51,834 bases of DNA, taken from Streptococcus vestibularis ATCC 49124. GTDB lineage: Bacteria; Bacillota; Bacilli; Lactobacillales; Streptococcaceae. Below, piece after piece: positions 24,542 to 33,971 of the stretch (the stretch's first letter is position 1; each line of letters starts with the position of its first letter). The notes beneath the pieces were generated by a model. That model was not told the DNA's origin. It worked only from the letters and a program-made list of their open reading frames with translations, and ran no database searches. Location of the stretch: contig NZ_GL831112.1 in NCBI RefSeq assembly GCF_000188295.1, forward strand, positions 850,463-902,296, read 5' to 3'. The position numbers and the translations under genes are program-made.

Positions 24542-25015
24542 ATGATTCGTTTAGCAAGAGCAGAAGATATCCCAAGATTACAGGAGTTATTGGGGCAGAT
24601 TCTTCTAGTTCATCATCAAGCACGTCCTGATGTTTTTAAGTCAGAAGGCAGTAAATTTACAGATGTAGAGTTAGAAGCAGTGATTAATGATCCAAATAAA
24701 CCTATTTTTGTTTATGAGGCGAAAGATGGGCGTATCTTGGGTCATCTGTTCTTAATGATTAAAGAAGTATCTGATAATAATGGTCCACTAAAGGCTGTTA
24801 AGACTCTTTTTATTGATGATTTATGCGTTGATAAGGAGGCTCGAGGTCAAAAATTAGGAGAAAAGCTTTACCAATTTGCCTTGGACTATGCTAAGGAGTT
24901 AGGGTGTTATAATCTGACACTTCACGTATGGAATGATAATGCGGGTGCTCTACGTTTTTACGAACGTTTAGGTATGAAACCGAGATATACAGAAATGGAA
25001 ACTATCCTAAAATAA
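24542..25015 (+). CDS. GNAT-family N-acetyltransferase
   Basis: A 157-residue single GNAT domain, with motif A as VDKEARGQKLGEKLYQFAL (a slightly changed Q/RxxGxG/A loop) and motif B WNDNAGALRFYERLGM. The substrate is unknown. ATG 24542 is used because GGAGGT (24532-24537) precedes it; the ATG at 24530 overlaps that site. It begins 43 bases after rplT and just behind the rplT terminator, so expression may depend on read-through; no promoter is clear. Confidence 0.83.
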   Translation: MIRLARAEDIPRLQELLGQILLVHHQARPDVFKSEGSKFTDVELEAVINDPNKPIFVYEAKDGRILGHLFLMIKEVSDNNGPLKAVKTLFIDDLCVDKEARGQKLGEKLYQFALDYAKELGCYNLTLHVWNDNAGALRFYERLGMKPRYTEMETILK

Positions 25016-25100
25016 TATGTTTTCATGAGAGAAATTTAACTTACGAGGAGAAAATATTTTTGATATGCTAAAAGAGAACTTTTAGAAATGGAGAATTTTA

Positions 25101-25609
25101 ATGCCTCGTAATTTTAAAGAAGCTTTGCTTTGTACGTTTTTGATGTGTGGAATGATGGTCTATGGAATCTTCTCATCCTTGATTGGACTGGAGTAGTTCC
25201 CTTTGTTTGGGGTCACTTTTTCCAAGGTTATCTTCCTGGATTTGTAGTTGCTTTCTTACTGGATATGCTTTTGGTGGGACCACTAGCCAAGACAATAGCA
25301 TTTGCGATTTTACATAAAGTAAAAGCCCATGATAAACGATGGGCAAAGATTTTAGTGATTTCTGGAACCATGGCGCTATTCATGGTAACCTTTATGTCAT
25401 TCTATGGATTAGTTTACAACAGTCATTTGGTGACGCTATTATCCTATGGTCGTGCTTGGTTGACAAATGTTATCATGGCTTTACCACTTAATTTTCTAGT
25501 GGTTGGTCCAATCTCACGTTTTATCTTGGGAAAACTACAAAAACCTTTGCCTGGTGAAGGAGTCGTTGAGAATTTTGACGACGATGACGAATTACCAACT
25601 ATTATTTAA
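25101..25609 (+). pseudogene. DUF2798-like membrane protein gene, frameshifted
   Basis: From ATG 25101 (AATGGAGAA upstream) the frame reads MPRNFKEALLCTFLMCGMMV, the family N-terminus, but stops at TAG 25194. The rest of the protein, including GYLPGFVVAFLLDMLLVGP and a second hydrophobic block (to about 25550), is in another frame from about 25160 to 25609. The frames differ by one missing base (modulo 3) near TATGGAAT at 25161-25168. Four hydrophobic stretches would be expected in the intact protein. The function of the family is unknown; the gene looks inactive here unless the shift is a sequencing error. Confidence 0.8.
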
Positions 25610-25641
25610 GTTGTGAACTGAAGTTAGACTCCAGATTTTAT

Positions 25642-25677
25642 ATCAAAAAGCAGTCACATCTGTGACTGCTTTTTGAT
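25642..25677. terminator. Bidirectional terminator
   Basis: A perfect 17-bp inverted repeat (25642-25658 with 25661-25677) with AAAAA on one side and TTTTT on the other; it serves both the DUF2798 remnant and the convergent tautomerase gene. Confidence 0.9.
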
Positions 25678-25863
25678 TTAGTTTTTCTTTTTCATTTCAC
25701 CGTGTGGGTAGTAAGTCCCTTCTGGCATATCGTTAATGAAAACATGGATAGCTTCCTTAGGGGCTTTTGCAACACGTGATACAACCTCAGTAACTTCGCG
25801 AGCAAGTTCAATCTTTTGTTCTTCTGAACGACCTTCAAAGAGATCAATTTTTACAAATGGCAT
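25678..25863 (-). CDS. 4-oxalocrotonate tautomerase family protein
   Basis: A 61-residue tautomerase-superfamily subunit. After removal of the initiator Met, Pro1 (PFVKIDLFEGRS) would be the catalytic base; the Arg of GRS and the conserved VFINDMPEG segment follow. These small proteins form hexamers and tautomerise enol acids; the real substrate in streptococci is not known. AAGGAG lies just upstream on the minus strand. Transcribed alone. Confidence 0.9.
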   Translation of the reverse strand: MPFVKIDLFEGRSEEQKIELAREVTEVVSRVAKAPKEAIHVFINDMPEGTYYPHGEMKKKN

Positions 25864-25891
25864 AATGCATCTCCTTAGTTTTGATAGTCCT

Positions 25892-25900
25892 ATTATAGCA
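25892..25900 (-). promoter_or_regulatory. Tautomerase promoter (extended -10)
   Basis: On the minus strand TGC is followed by TATAAT (25892-25897), about 30 bases before the start codon; the -35 is weak. Confidence 0.55.
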
Positions 25901-26032
25901 TGAATTAAGAGAATATTCTAAAGTTTTTAGAAATTCTTGAAATAATGCTAGACTATGAATTATTTTGAAAGAGGTAGGTGTCTTGTGATCTTAGAAAACT
26001 ATTTGCCTTTTTAATTTGGTATATTCAAAGAG

Positions 26033-26061
26033 ATGAAAACTCTTACTAAAAATGGTAAAAT
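26033..26061 (+). promoter_or_regulatory. pepV promoter
   Basis: ATGAAA (26033-26038) and TAAAAT (26056-26061) with 17-base spacing and an upstream TG (26053-26054). Confidence 0.5.
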
Positions 26062-26092
26062 AGTGCTAACTAAAGACAGTAAGGAGTAAATT

Positions 26093-27499
26093 ATGACAAT
26101 TGATTTTCGCGCCGAAGTTGATAAACGTAAAGAAGCTTTGATGGAGGACCTTTTTGGTCTTTTGCGTATTAATTCAGAACGTGATGACAGTAAGGTTGAT
26201 GAAAAGCACCCATTTGGTCCTGGACCAGTAAAAGCTTTGGAACATTTTCTTGCTTTAGCTGAACGTGATGGTTATAAAACTCGTAATATTGATAATTACG
26301 CTGGTGACTTTGAATTTGGTCAAGGAGATGAGGTATTGGGTATCTTTGCACACTTGGATGTGGTTCCAGCGGGTAGCGGATGGGACACTGATCCTTATGA
26401 GCCAGTCATCAAAGAAGGAAAGCTTTATGCTCGTGGTTCATCAGATGATAAAGGGCCCACAATGGCTTGTTATTATGCCTTGAAAATTATCAAAGAGCTT
26501 GAGCTTCCAGTATCTAAGCGCGTTCGCTTTATTGTTGGTACAGATGAAGAATCTGGTTGGGGTGATATGGATTATTATTTCGCTCATAATAGATTGAAAG
26601 ATCCTGATTTTGGTTTTTCTCCTGATGCAGAATTTCCAATTATCAATGGGGAAAAAGGAAATATTACTGCCTATCTTCATTTTGAAGGACAAAACGATGG
26701 TGACTTTAGCCTCGTAAGCTTTAATGGTGGCATGCGTGAAAATATGGTTCCTGAATCTGCAAGTGCAGAGTTTACGGCACCTATCACTTTACAGGAACTT
26801 GAGTCTAAACTTAATGACTTTGTTGCTGATCAAGAAGTAACTGGTCAAGTGACTGAAGAAGCAGGTGCTTTCCATGTGACTATTCATGGGAAATCAGCTC
26901 ATGGTATGATGCCTCAAAATGGTATCAATGGGGCAACATACTTAGCACTCTTCTTTAGCCAATTTGATTTTCAGGCTAATGCTAAGACTTATTTGAATTT
27001 AGTTGCTGAAACACTTCATCAAGATTTCTTTGCTGAAAAGACAGGTCTTGCCTATACAGATTCTAAAATGGGTGAGTTAACTATGAATGCCGGTGTCTTT
27101 ACCTTCAACAAGGAATCTGAAGATAATACAATTGCTTTGAATTTCCGCTACCCTCAAGGGGTTGATACGGATGATATTAAGACTTGTCTTGAAAAACTTG
27201 AAGAGCCTAAGGCAGTCAGTCTCTCAGAACATGGTCACGTACCGCACTATGTACCAGTTAGTGATCCTATGGTACAGACACTTCTTTCTGTTTATGAGAA
27301 ACAGACAGGCCTTAAAGGTCATGAACAAATCATTGGTGGCGGAACCTTTGGGCGTCTGCTTAAACGTGGTGTTGCTTATGGTGCTATGTTCCCAGGGTAT
27401 GTCAATACCATGCATCAAGCAAATGAGTTTACTGAAGTTGAGGACTTGTACCGTGCAGCTGCTATTTATGCAGAAGCTATCTATGAGTTGATCAAATAA
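26093..27499 (+). CDS. pepV: Dipeptidase PepV
   Basis: A 468-residue M20 dinuclear zinc dipeptidase. Metal-site motifs are clear: FAHLDVVPAG, GSSDDKGP, GTDEESGWGD, and SPDAEFP, with a lid domain in the middle (about 185-380) and a final GGGTFGR plus a histidine in MFPGYVNTMHQANE. It hydrolyses dipeptides in the cytosol, complementing PepT in peptide nutrition. AAGGAG lies before ATG 26093. Full length and undamaged. Confidence 0.93.
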   Translation: MTIDFRAEVDKRKEALMEDLFGLLRINSERDDSKVDEKHPFGPGPVKALEHFLALAERDGYKTRNIDNYAGDFEFGQGDEVLGIFAHLDVVPAGSGWDTDPYEPVIKEGKLYARGSSDDKGPTMACYYALKIIKELELPVSKRVRFIVGTDEESGWGDMDYYFAHNRLKDPDFGFSPDAEFPIINGEKGNITAYLHFEGQNDGDFSLVSFNGGMRENMVPESASAEFTAPITLQELESKLNDFVADQEVTGQVTEEAGAFHVTIHGKSAHGMMPQNGINGATYLALFFSQFDFQANAKTYLNLVAETLHQDFFAEKTGLAYTDSKMGELTMNAGVFTFNKESEDNTIALNFRYPQGVDTDDIKTCLEKLEEPKAVSLSEHGHVPHYVPVSDPMVQTLLSVYEKQTGLKGHEQIIGGGTFGRLLKRGVAYGAMFPGYVNTMHQANEFTEVEDLYRAAAIYAEAIYELIK

Positions 27500-27504
27500 A
27501 AAAG

Positions 27505-27528
27505 AAGAGACATTTTGTCTCTTTTTTT
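27505..27528 (+). terminator. Terminator after pepV
   Basis: AAGAGACA (27505-27512) and TGTCTCTT (27516-27523) with a TTT loop and a T run; the next ribosome binding site GGAGG starts at 27529. Confidence 0.8.
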
Positions 27529-27538
27529 GGAGGAAAAT

Positions 27539-28123
27539 ATGGAAACACTTGAAGAATTGACACAAGCAATTATGGATGATGAACAAAATAAAACTTATAC
27601 TGAACAAGGTATCAAACCCTTGTTTAGTATTCCAAAAACGGCACGGATTAATATCGTCGGACAAGCTCCTGGTATCCGTGCTCAAGAGTCTGGGCTTTAT
27701 TGGAATGATCCTAGTGGGGATAATCTACGGGATTGGATGGGTGTTTCGAGAGAAGATTTTTATGAATCGGGTATGTTTGCCATTGTACCAATGGATTTTT
27801 ATTTCCCGGGTCACGGAAAATCGGGAGATTTACCGCCTCGCAAAGGTTTTGCAGATAAATGGCATGAGAGAGTTTTAGATTTAGCTCCAAATATTCAATT
27901 AACCATACTAGTAGGAAACTATGCTCAGCGTTACTATTTGCATCAAAAGTCATCAGCTAAGTTAACAGATACAGTTAAGCATTACAAAGATTATCTTCCA
28001 GACTATTTTCCTTTAGTGCATCCGTCACCACGAAATAATATCTGGCAAGCGAAAAATCCATGGTTTATGAAAGAAGTGGTTCCAGATTTAAAAGCATTGG
28101 TTCAAAAAATCTTGAGTCAATGA
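27539..28123 (+). CDS. Uracil-DNA glycosylase family protein
   Basis: A 194-residue protein of the UDG fold. The N-terminal active-site loop reads VGQAPGIRAQESG, similar to the GQAPG of family-4-type enzymes, and the C-terminal motif is HPSPRN. No cysteine quartet for an iron-sulfur cluster is seen, unlike classical family 4. It may remove uracil or another damaged base, but activity is not established for this branch. ATG 27539 follows GGAGG (27529-27533); the frame begins upstream in the terminator. Confidence 0.8.
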   Translation: METLEELTQAIMDDEQNKTYTEQGIKPLFSIPKTARINIVGQAPGIRAQESGLYWNDPSGDNLRDWMGVSREDFYESGMFAIVPMDFYFPGHGKSGDLPPRKGFADKWHERVLDLAPNIQLTILVGNYAQRYYLHQKSSAKLTDTVKHYKDYLPDYFPLVHPSPRNNIWQAKNPWFMKEVVPDLKALVQKILSQ

Positions 28124-28366
28124 ATTCAGATATCTGAACTTGGATTGTCACTAGGTATTGTTTCAAATCAATGAAGCAACTATCAGAGCATACCCAAATA
28201 TTGTAAAGATTTTGGCCCTTTGGGGCTTTTTTTGATCTTCTAACAAAATTATTTGAAAAATATAATTAATAAAAACTTCAATACCAAACGCATTAATTGC
28301 AATATAATTTTAATTTCAATAAGAGCAACATATAAAATTAAAATAACTATTTTTTAGACTAAAGAA

Positions 28367-28411
28367 ATTGCCCTGTTGCACTTCATTTTACAACAGCGCA
28401 ATGATTTTTTT
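28367..28411 (+). terminator. Orphan terminator-like hairpin
   Basis: ATTGCCCTGTTG (28367-28378) pairs with CAACAGCGCAAT (28391-28402), one mismatched position, 12-base loop, then a T run at 28405-28411. It lies in a gene-free region. Confidence 0.55.
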
Positions 28412-28550
28412 CAGCTTTCGTAGAATTCTTCAAATGTCGTAAAGAAGACTAAGTGGTGCTATTATATTATTTCTCCGTCCAAACTAGATTCTAATTTTAG
28501 GGTCTAGTTTTATTGTTTTAAAGTTTTTGATAGCCTTTTCATACTTATCG

Positions 28551-28580
28551 TTGCAATTTAAAGAAGACTCATGTTATAAT
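28551..28580 (+). promoter_or_regulatory. rpiA operon promoter
   Basis: TTGCAA (28551-28556) and TATAAT (28575-28580) with an 18-base spacer and an extended -10 TG (28572-28573). Confidence 0.65.
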
Positions 28581-28620
28581 GAATCTAACTAAATGTATAG
28601 AAAGATGCAAGGAGATGTGC

Positions 28621-29301
28621 ATGGAAGAATTGAAAAAGCTCGCTGGCGTAAGCGCTGCCAGTTTTGTTGGAGATGGCATGGTTGTTGGACTAGGTACTGG
28701 TTCAACAGCTTATTTCTTTGTAGAGGAGATTGGTCGTCGAATAAAGGAGGAAGGTCTCAGTGTAGTAGGTGTAACGACATCTAGTCAAACAACGAAGCAA
28801 GCTGAAGGTCTAGGTATTCCTTTGAAATCAGTGGATGATATTGATAGTATTGATGTTACCGTTGATGGCGCCGACGAAGTAGATCCTCAACTCAACGGTA
28901 TTAAAGGTGGCGGTGGTGCCCTCTTGATGGAAAAAATCGTTGCTACACCTACTAAAGAGTACATCTGGGTAGTTGATGAGTCTAAGATGGTTGAACAACT
29001 TGGTGCTTTTAAATTACCAGTCGAAGTTGTTCAATACGGTGCTGATCGATTATATCGCGTCTTTGAATCTAAGGGTTATAAGCCATCATTCCGAGTAACT
29101 GAACAAGGTGATCGCTTTGTTACAGATATGAAGAATTTCATTATTGATTTGGATCTCGGCAAAATTAATAATCCAGTTGCTTTAGGTGACGAACTAAAAG
29201 CTATGACTGGTGTTGTTGATCATGGTTTATTCAATGGAATGGTTAACAAGGTTATCGTTGCTGGAAAAGACGGTGTTAAGATTGTTGATGCTAAGGATTA
29301 G
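28621..29301 (+). CDS. rpiA: Ribose-5-phosphate isomerase A
   Basis: A 226-residue RpiA that interconverts ribose-5-phosphate and ribulose-5-phosphate, joining nucleoside-derived pentose to the pentose phosphate pathway. The motifs [20 protein letters not shown] and [14 protein letters not shown] (with the catalytic acid and lysine regions) are intact. ATG 28621 follows AGGAG (28609-28613) and gives normal length; the frame opens at 28579, within the promoter. It heads a group with deoB and punA that salvages nucleosides. Confidence 0.94.
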   Translation: MEELKKLAGVSAASFVGDGMVVGLGTGSTAYFFVEEIGRRIKEEGLSVVGVTTSSQTTKQAEGLGIPLKSVDDIDSIDVTVDGADEVDPQLNGIKGGGGALLMEKIVATPTKEYIWVVDESKMVEQLGAFKLPVEVVQYGADRLYRVFESKGYKPSFRVTEQGDRFVTDMKNFIIDLDLGKINNPVALGDELKAMTGVVDHGLFNGMVNKVIVAGKDGVKIVDAKD

Positions 29302-29425
29302 TCCTGTTTAATTTTCTTTTAAATTGTAAATGAATAAAGTAACTTAATAGTTATGTTATTACTAGATTATTATGTAGAAAGGAAAGAGGTAATTTCGAAA
29401 GATTTTAGCTCTTTGTGGTGTTGTT

Positions 29426-30637
29426 ATGTCCAAATTTAATCGAATGCATTTAATCGTTCTTGACTCAGTAGGTATTGGTGCAGCTCCAGATGCCAATAAC
29501 TTTGTCAATGCTGGTGTTCCTGATGGAGCTTCAGATACCCTTGGACATATTTCTAAAACTGTTGGTTTGAATGTGCCAAACATGGCTAAACTTGGTCTTG
29601 GAAATATTCCTCGCGAACAAGCCTTGAAAACTGTTCCAGCTGAGAGCAATCCAACTGGTTACGCAACTAAGTTAGAAGAAGTCTCTCTTGGAAAAGATAC
29701 CATGACAGGTCACTGGGAAATCATGGGACTTAATATTACAGAGCCTTTCGATACTTTCTGGAATGGCTTCCCAGAGGAAATTCTTACTCAAATCGAAGAA
29801 TTTTCAGGACGCAAGGTCATCCGCGAGGCCAACAAACCTTATTCTGGTACAGCAGTTATCGATGATTTTGGACCACGCCAAATGGAAACAGGCGAATTGA
29901 TTATTTATACATCAGCTGATCCGGTTCTTCAAATCGCAGCTCACGAAGATATTATTCCTGTTGAAGAATTGTATCGTATTTGTGAATTTGCTCGTTCTAT
30001 CACTTTGGAACGTCCAGCTCTTCTTGGTCGTATCATTGCTCGTCCTTACGTTGGTGAGCCTGGAAACTTTACTCGTACATCTAACCGTCGTGACTTGGCT
30101 GTTTCACCATTTGCTCCAACTGTTTTGGACAAATTGAATGAGGCTGGTATCGATACTTACTCAGTTGGTAAGATTAGTGACATCTTCAATGGTGAAGGTA
30201 TCAACCACGATATGGGCCACAACAAATCAAATAGCCACGGTGTAGACAATTTGATTAAGGCTATGACATCAGAAGAGTTTAAACATGGTTTCTCTTTCAC
30301 AAACTTAGTAGACTTTGATGCCCTTTACGGACACCGTCGTAATCCACATGGCTATCGCGATTGCTTGCATGAATTTGATGAGCGCTTGCCTGAAATTATC
30401 GCTGCTATGAAAGAAGATGATCTCTTGATGATTACTGCAGACCATGGTAATGACCCAACTTATGCTGGTACAGACCATACGCGTGAATACATCCCATTTT
30501 TGGCTTACAGTCCAGCCTTCAAAGGTAGTGGCTTGATTCCAGTTGGACACTTCGCCGACATCTCAGCAACAATTGCGGATAACTTCGGTGTTGAGAAAGC
30601 CATGATTGGTGAAAGTTTCTTGGATAAACTTGTCTAA
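29426..30637 (+). CDS. deoB: Phosphopentomutase
   Basis: A 403-residue DeoB of the alkaline phosphatase superfamily. It moves phosphate between C1 and C5 of ribose or deoxyribose, connecting the nucleoside phosphorylases to RpiA and to central metabolism. Metal-binding regions are visible: [12 protein letters not shown] at the N-terminus, KDTMTGHWE with the phospho-threonine, DFDALYGHR, and TADHGNDPT. The Shine-Dalgarno sequence before ATG 29426 is weak, but the N-terminus fits the family. The DUF1697 gene begins 1 base after its stop. Confidence 0.95.
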   Translation: MSKFNRMHLIVLDSVGIGAAPDANNFVNAGVPDGASDTLGHISKTVGLNVPNMAKLGLGNIPREQALKTVPAESNPTGYATKLEEVSLGKDTMTGHWEIMGLNITEPFDTFWNGFPEEILTQIEEFSGRKVIREANKPYSGTAVIDDFGPRQMETGELIIYTSADPVLQIAAHEDIIPVEELYRICEFARSITLERPALLGRIIARPYVGEPGNFTRTSNRRDLAVSPFAPTVLDKLNEAGIDTYSVGKISDIFNGEGINHDMGHNKSNSHGVDNLIKAMTSEEFKHGFSFTNLVDFDALYGHRRNPHGYRDCLHEFDERLPEIIAAMKEDDLLMITADHGNDPTYAGTDHTREYIPFLAYSPAFKGSGLIPVGHFADISATIADNFGVEKAMIGESFLDKLV

Positions 30638-30638
30638 A

Positions 30639-31181
30639 ATGAAACGTTATGCACTTCTGGTTCGTGGGATAAATGTCGGCGGTCGTAATAAGGTAGTCAT
30701 GGAAAAATTCCGACATGACCTTGATAAACTTGGTTTTAAGAATGTTTCCTCCTATATTAATAGTGGAAATTTTTTCTTTGATTCACCCATGATGAAAGAA
30801 GAATTACTTTTAGTAATAGAAGAATTTTTGAATAAGTCTTACTCATTTATTACCGTCTTTTCCCTTTTCACACTAGAGGAATACCAAAATGAGTGTAAAT
30901 CTCTACCAAAATGGTGGGAAAATGATTTGTACAGAAAAGATGTCCTCTTTTATACAGTACAATTAGACAAGGATCAATTAAAGAGAGTAATAAATTCTTT
31001 TGATTTGGCAGATGAGACTCTTCATTTTGGGGAATTAGGAATTTACTGGGGGAAATATGATAAGACAAGCTACAATCAAACGGCTTATCATAAAAATCTA
31101 TTAAAGTCATCATTTTATCCTTATATTACGATTCGAAATGCAAGAACTTTTTCAAACATTGGTCATTATTTAAAAAAATAA
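30639..31181 (+). CDS. DUF1697 family protein
   Basis: A 180-residue cytosolic protein of DUF1697, recognised by the N-terminal YALLRGINVGG-like pattern (here YALLVRGINVGGRNKVVME) and the YINSGNFFF segment; the fold resembles a ferredoxin-like domain, with no known enzymatic motif. ATG 30639 lies 1 base after the deoB stop, so translation is coupled. It is more AT-rich than deoB and punA around it, which suggests a later insertion into the nucleoside operon. Confidence 0.83.
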   Translation: MKRYALLVRGINVGGRNKVVMEKFRHDLDKLGFKNVSSYINSGNFFFDSPMMKEELLLVIEEFLNKSYSFITVFSLFTLEEYQNECKSLPKWWENDLYRKDVLFYTVQLDKDQLKRVINSFDLADETLHFGELGIYWGKYDKTSYNQTAYHKNLLKSSFYPYITIRNARTFSNIGHYLKK

Positions 31182-31200
31182 GGAACTAAAGGAGATTTAG

Positions 31201-32010
31201 ATGTCACTACTTGAAAAAATTAGAGTTACGCAAGCCTTTTTGGAAAGCAAAGGAATTGAAAAACCTGAGTTTGGTTTGATTTTGGGTTCTGGACTTGGAG
31301 AATTGGCTGAAGAGGTCCAAGATGCTATTGTAATCGATTACGCAGATATTCCAAACTGGGGACAATCAACAGTAGTCGGTCATGCAGGTAAACTTGTATA
31401 TGGTACTTTGTCTGGACGTAAGGTATTGGCTCTTCAAGGACGTTTCCATTTTTATGAAGGAAATCCTCTTGAAGTGGTAACTTTCCCTGTACGTGTTATG
31501 AAAGCTCTTGGTTGTGAAGGTGTTATTGTAACGAATGCTGCTGGTGGTATTGGCTTCGGTCCTGGTACTTTGATGACTATTACTGACCATATCAATATGA
31601 CTGGTCAAAACCCATTGATCGGTGAAAACTTGGATGACTTTGGCCCACGTTTCCCTGATATGTCTAAAGCCTACACACCAGAATACCGTGCTACTGCCCA
31701 TGAAGTGGCTAAGAAACTTGGTATCAAGCTTGATGAAGGTGTCTATATCGGTGTAACTGGTCCGACTTATGAAACACCTGCAGAGATTCGTGCCTATAAG
31801 ACATTGGGGGCAGATGCAGTTGGTATGTCCACTGTTCCTGAAGTTATTGTGGCAGCTCACTCAGGCTTGAAAGTTCTAGGAATTTCATGTATCACTAACC
31901 ATGCTGCTGGTTTCCAAGAAGAACTCAACCACGAAGAAGTTGTAGAAGTGACTGAACGTATCAAGGGGGACTTCAAAGGATTGCTTAAAGCTATTTTGGC
32001 GGAACTCTAA
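31201..32010 (+). CDS. punA: Purine nucleoside phosphorylase PunA
   Basis: A 269-residue trimeric-type PNP that cleaves guanosine and inosine to base and ribose-1-phosphate. The family signature is visible: ILGSGLGELAEE (phosphate loop), GRFHFYEG, the TNAAGGI stretch, and TYETPAEIR, with the base-binding asparagine in ITNHAAGF. AAAGGAG precedes ATG 31201. It gives ribose-1-phosphate to DeoB, and complements the hexameric-type DeoD encoded downstream. Confidence 0.94.
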   Translation: MSLLEKIRVTQAFLESKGIEKPEFGLILGSGLGELAEEVQDAIVIDYADIPNWGQSTVVGHAGKLVYGTLSGRKVLALQGRFHFYEGNPLEVVTFPVRVMKALGCEGVIVTNAAGGIGFGPGTLMTITDHINMTGQNPLIGENLDDFGPRFPDMSKAYTPEYRATAHEVAKKLGIKLDEGVYIGVTGPTYETPAEIRAYKTLGADAVGMSTVPEVIVAAHSGLKVLGISCITNHAAGFQEELNHEEVVEVTERIKGDFKGLLKAILAEL

Positions 32011-32013
32011 GAA

Positions 32014-33261
32014 ATGATTTCTCAGGTAAGGAGACGTTTAAGGTTGTTACTAAAATTCCTTAAGCTGAGTTTAGCTGTTATTGGGACTGGCGTTGCTTCA
32101 GGGGTTGTTGGAATTTTTTGCCACTATCTTCTAGAATTTATACAAGTTCTTGCGTTTGGTAAAGATAAAGGGAACCTCTTGTTACAGTTTCAATCAGTGA
32201 GTGCTTTTCGAAGGCTCTCAGTCTTACTTGTTGTTGGGGTCTTATCTAGTTTATTTTGGTATTTTCTTCAACGGCGTGTCACCTTACTTTCTATTAGCAA
32301 AGCTAAAAAACTCGTTGGTAAAAGGAGTCCAAATTTTCTAGGTCAGTCTCTACATGCATTAATCCAGGTGGCAATCGTTGCTGCTGGGGCCTCAATAGGC
32401 AAAGAAGGAGCACCTCGAGAATTGGGTGCTCTCTTTGGTGGTAGTCTTTCTAAAGGATTGCATTTAGACATTTCCGATAGACAATTATTAATTGCTTGTG
32501 GTGCTGGTGCAGGGCTAGCCTCTGTTTACCAAGTGCCTTTTGCTAGCGCTTTATTTGTTTTGGAAACATTAGGAGTCTCTTGGACACTAAAGAATATTAT
32601 CATTATTTTTGCGACTACTTATGTATCTGCTTATTGTGCTAAACCAATTGTTGGTGGACACGCCTTATATATAGTCGATACAGTGACTATTGATTCTTCC
32701 AGTTTCATACAGGCAATCATCTTAGCGTTATTTGTAACACCATTTGCCATAATATTTGGATATTTTGCAAAGAAGGCCAGTAGCCATCGTATTACAGGTA
32801 AAGAAATTCTTTGGACGTTGCCCTTTGCCTTTCTAATTCTTGGTGGACTATCAGCTAACCTTCCTATCTTTATGGGAAATGGACAGGTTCTAGCTCAATG
32901 GATTTTTTCTGGGAACTCTTCAGCATATCTTCCTGTCATTCTCATCATCAAATGTCTATTGGTCTGTCTACTTTTAAGGAGTGGTGCTTATGGTGGAACT
33001 CTGACGCCATCGTTTGCTTTAGGTGTAGGTACGGGTTATCTGATAACGGTACTTCTTGGAAATTTTGGATTTTCTCATAGTCTTAGTTTAGGAATGTTAC
33101 TAGGGGCAACCGTATTTTTAGGAACAACGCTTGATGCCCCTCTAACAGGAATAGCCTTAGTTGTTGGTTTTACAGGTACTGGAGGTGTTATCGTATTCCC
33201 TCTTATACTAGCGAGTATCCTATCAAGGATAATAAACAATAAATGGAAGAAAAGATTATGA
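32014..33261 (+). CDS. ClC-family chloride channel or antiporter
   Basis: A 415-residue membrane protein with about ten helices. Selectivity-filter regions of the ClC family are recognisable: GKEGAPRELGA (family pattern GKEGP, here with Ala before Pro), and GGTLTPSFALGVGTG in place of GxFxPxLxxGA. It may carry chloride or fluoride in exchange for protons. It lies 3 bases after punA without a strong ribosome binding site, so translation may be coupled. The link to nucleoside salvage is not evident. Confidence 0.85.
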   Translation: MISQVRRRLRLLLKFLKLSLAVIGTGVASGVVGIFCHYLLEFIQVLAFGKDKGNLLLQFQSVSAFRRLSVLLVVGVLSSLFWYFLQRRVTLLSISKAKKLVGKRSPNFLGQSLHALIQVAIVAAGASIGKEGAPRELGALFGGSLSKGLHLDISDRQLLIACGAGAGLASVYQVPFASALFVLETLGVSWTLKNIIIIFATTYVSAYCAKPIVGGHALYIVDTVTIDSSSFIQAIILALFVTPFAIIFGYFAKKASSHRITGKEILWTLPFAFLILGGLSANLPIFMGNGQVLAQWIFSGNSSAYLPVILIIKCLLVCLLLRSGAYGGTLTPSFALGVGTGYLITVLLGNFGFSHSLSLGMLLGATVFLGTTLDAPLTGIALVVGFTGTGGVIVFPLILASILSRIINNKWKKRL

Positions 33262-33971
33262 ATATTCATTTTATTTTACACGAAAAATTTGAGGTTCCAG
33301 GAGCTTATTTGAAATGGGCTCAAAAGCGTGGACACCATATTTCGTCAACAAAGGTTTATGAGAAAGAGAAACTTCCAGAAACTGTTGATGATATTGATTT
33401 CCTTATAGTAATGGGCGGACCTCAGTCACCTGATGAAGATCGTCAAGTCTTTCCATACTATGATCCAAAGGCTGAAATTACATTAATTCAAAAAGCTATT
33501 GATGCTGATATCTATATTGTCGGGGTATGCTTAGGGGCTCAACTGTTAGCTGGAGCTTATGGTGGGAAATATGAACATAGTCCAGAACGCGAGATTGGCG
33601 TTTTCCCTTTGACCTTAACAGAGGAAGGATTAGCTGATGAGCACATTAAAGATTTTGGTTCTACTTTAAACACGGGTCACTGGCATGGAGATATGCCTGG
33701 TTTGACCGACAAGGCAGTTGTTCTTGCGACCAGTCAGGGCTGTCCACGCCAAATAGTTCGCTTTAGCCCTAAACATTATGCCTTCCAAGCACATTTAGAG
33801 TTTGACCTTGAAGCGATTGATTTACTGATAGCTGCTGATGGTGAAGAGCACTTGTGCCAGCAAAATAAACAGTTACCTTTTGTTCAAACGCCAGATCAAT
33901 TACGTAAAAACGATTATTCTGAAATGAACAAAAAGTTATTTGCTTTTCTAGATTCACTAATCCAGATCTAA
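33258..33971 (+). CDS. Class I glutamine amidotransferase-like protein
   Basis: A 237-residue protein of the GATase1 fold related to the amidotransferase domain of GMP synthase. The nucleophile elbow is VCLGAQLLAGAYGG (catalytic Cys), with the oxyanion MGGPQSPDE stretch and a conserved histidine in FQAHLEFDLE. Stand-alone members are often annotated GMP synthase glutamine amidotransferase; the reaction partner is unknown. ATG 33258 overlaps the ClC stop codon (ATGA), with GGAAG upstream; an ATG at 33243 is less likely. Confidence 0.85.
   Translation: MNIHFILHEKFEVPGAYLKWAQKRGHHISSTKVYEKEKLPETVDDIDFLIVMGGPQSPDEDRQVFPYYDPKAEITLIQKAIDADIYIVGVCLGAQLLAGAYGGKYEHSPEREIGVFPLTLTEEGLADEHIKDFGSTLNTGHWHGDMPGLTDKAVVLATSQGCPRQIVRFSPKHYAFQAHLEFDLEAIDLLIAADGEEHLCQQNKQLPFVQTPDQLRKNDYSEMNKKLFAFLDSLIQI

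Larger units (their letters stand above)
28124..28620 (+). other. 497-base gene-free region before rpiA
   Basis: AT-rich, with no convincing coding frame. It holds three hairpins: GCCC/GGGC followed by T7 (28215-28233), a 12-bp stem with one mismatch followed by T7 (28367-28411), and AAACTAGA/TCTAGTTT (28481-28510). The rpiA promoter is at its right end. The first hairpin may end the UDG-family transcript; the other two have no obvious gene to end. Confidence 0.7.

Noticed and set aside
28367..28411. Inverted repeat with a CTGTTGCA core as an insertion-sequence end
   Set aside because: It resembles IS6-family ends only slightly; no transposase frame or target duplication is nearby, and the T run fits a terminator better.
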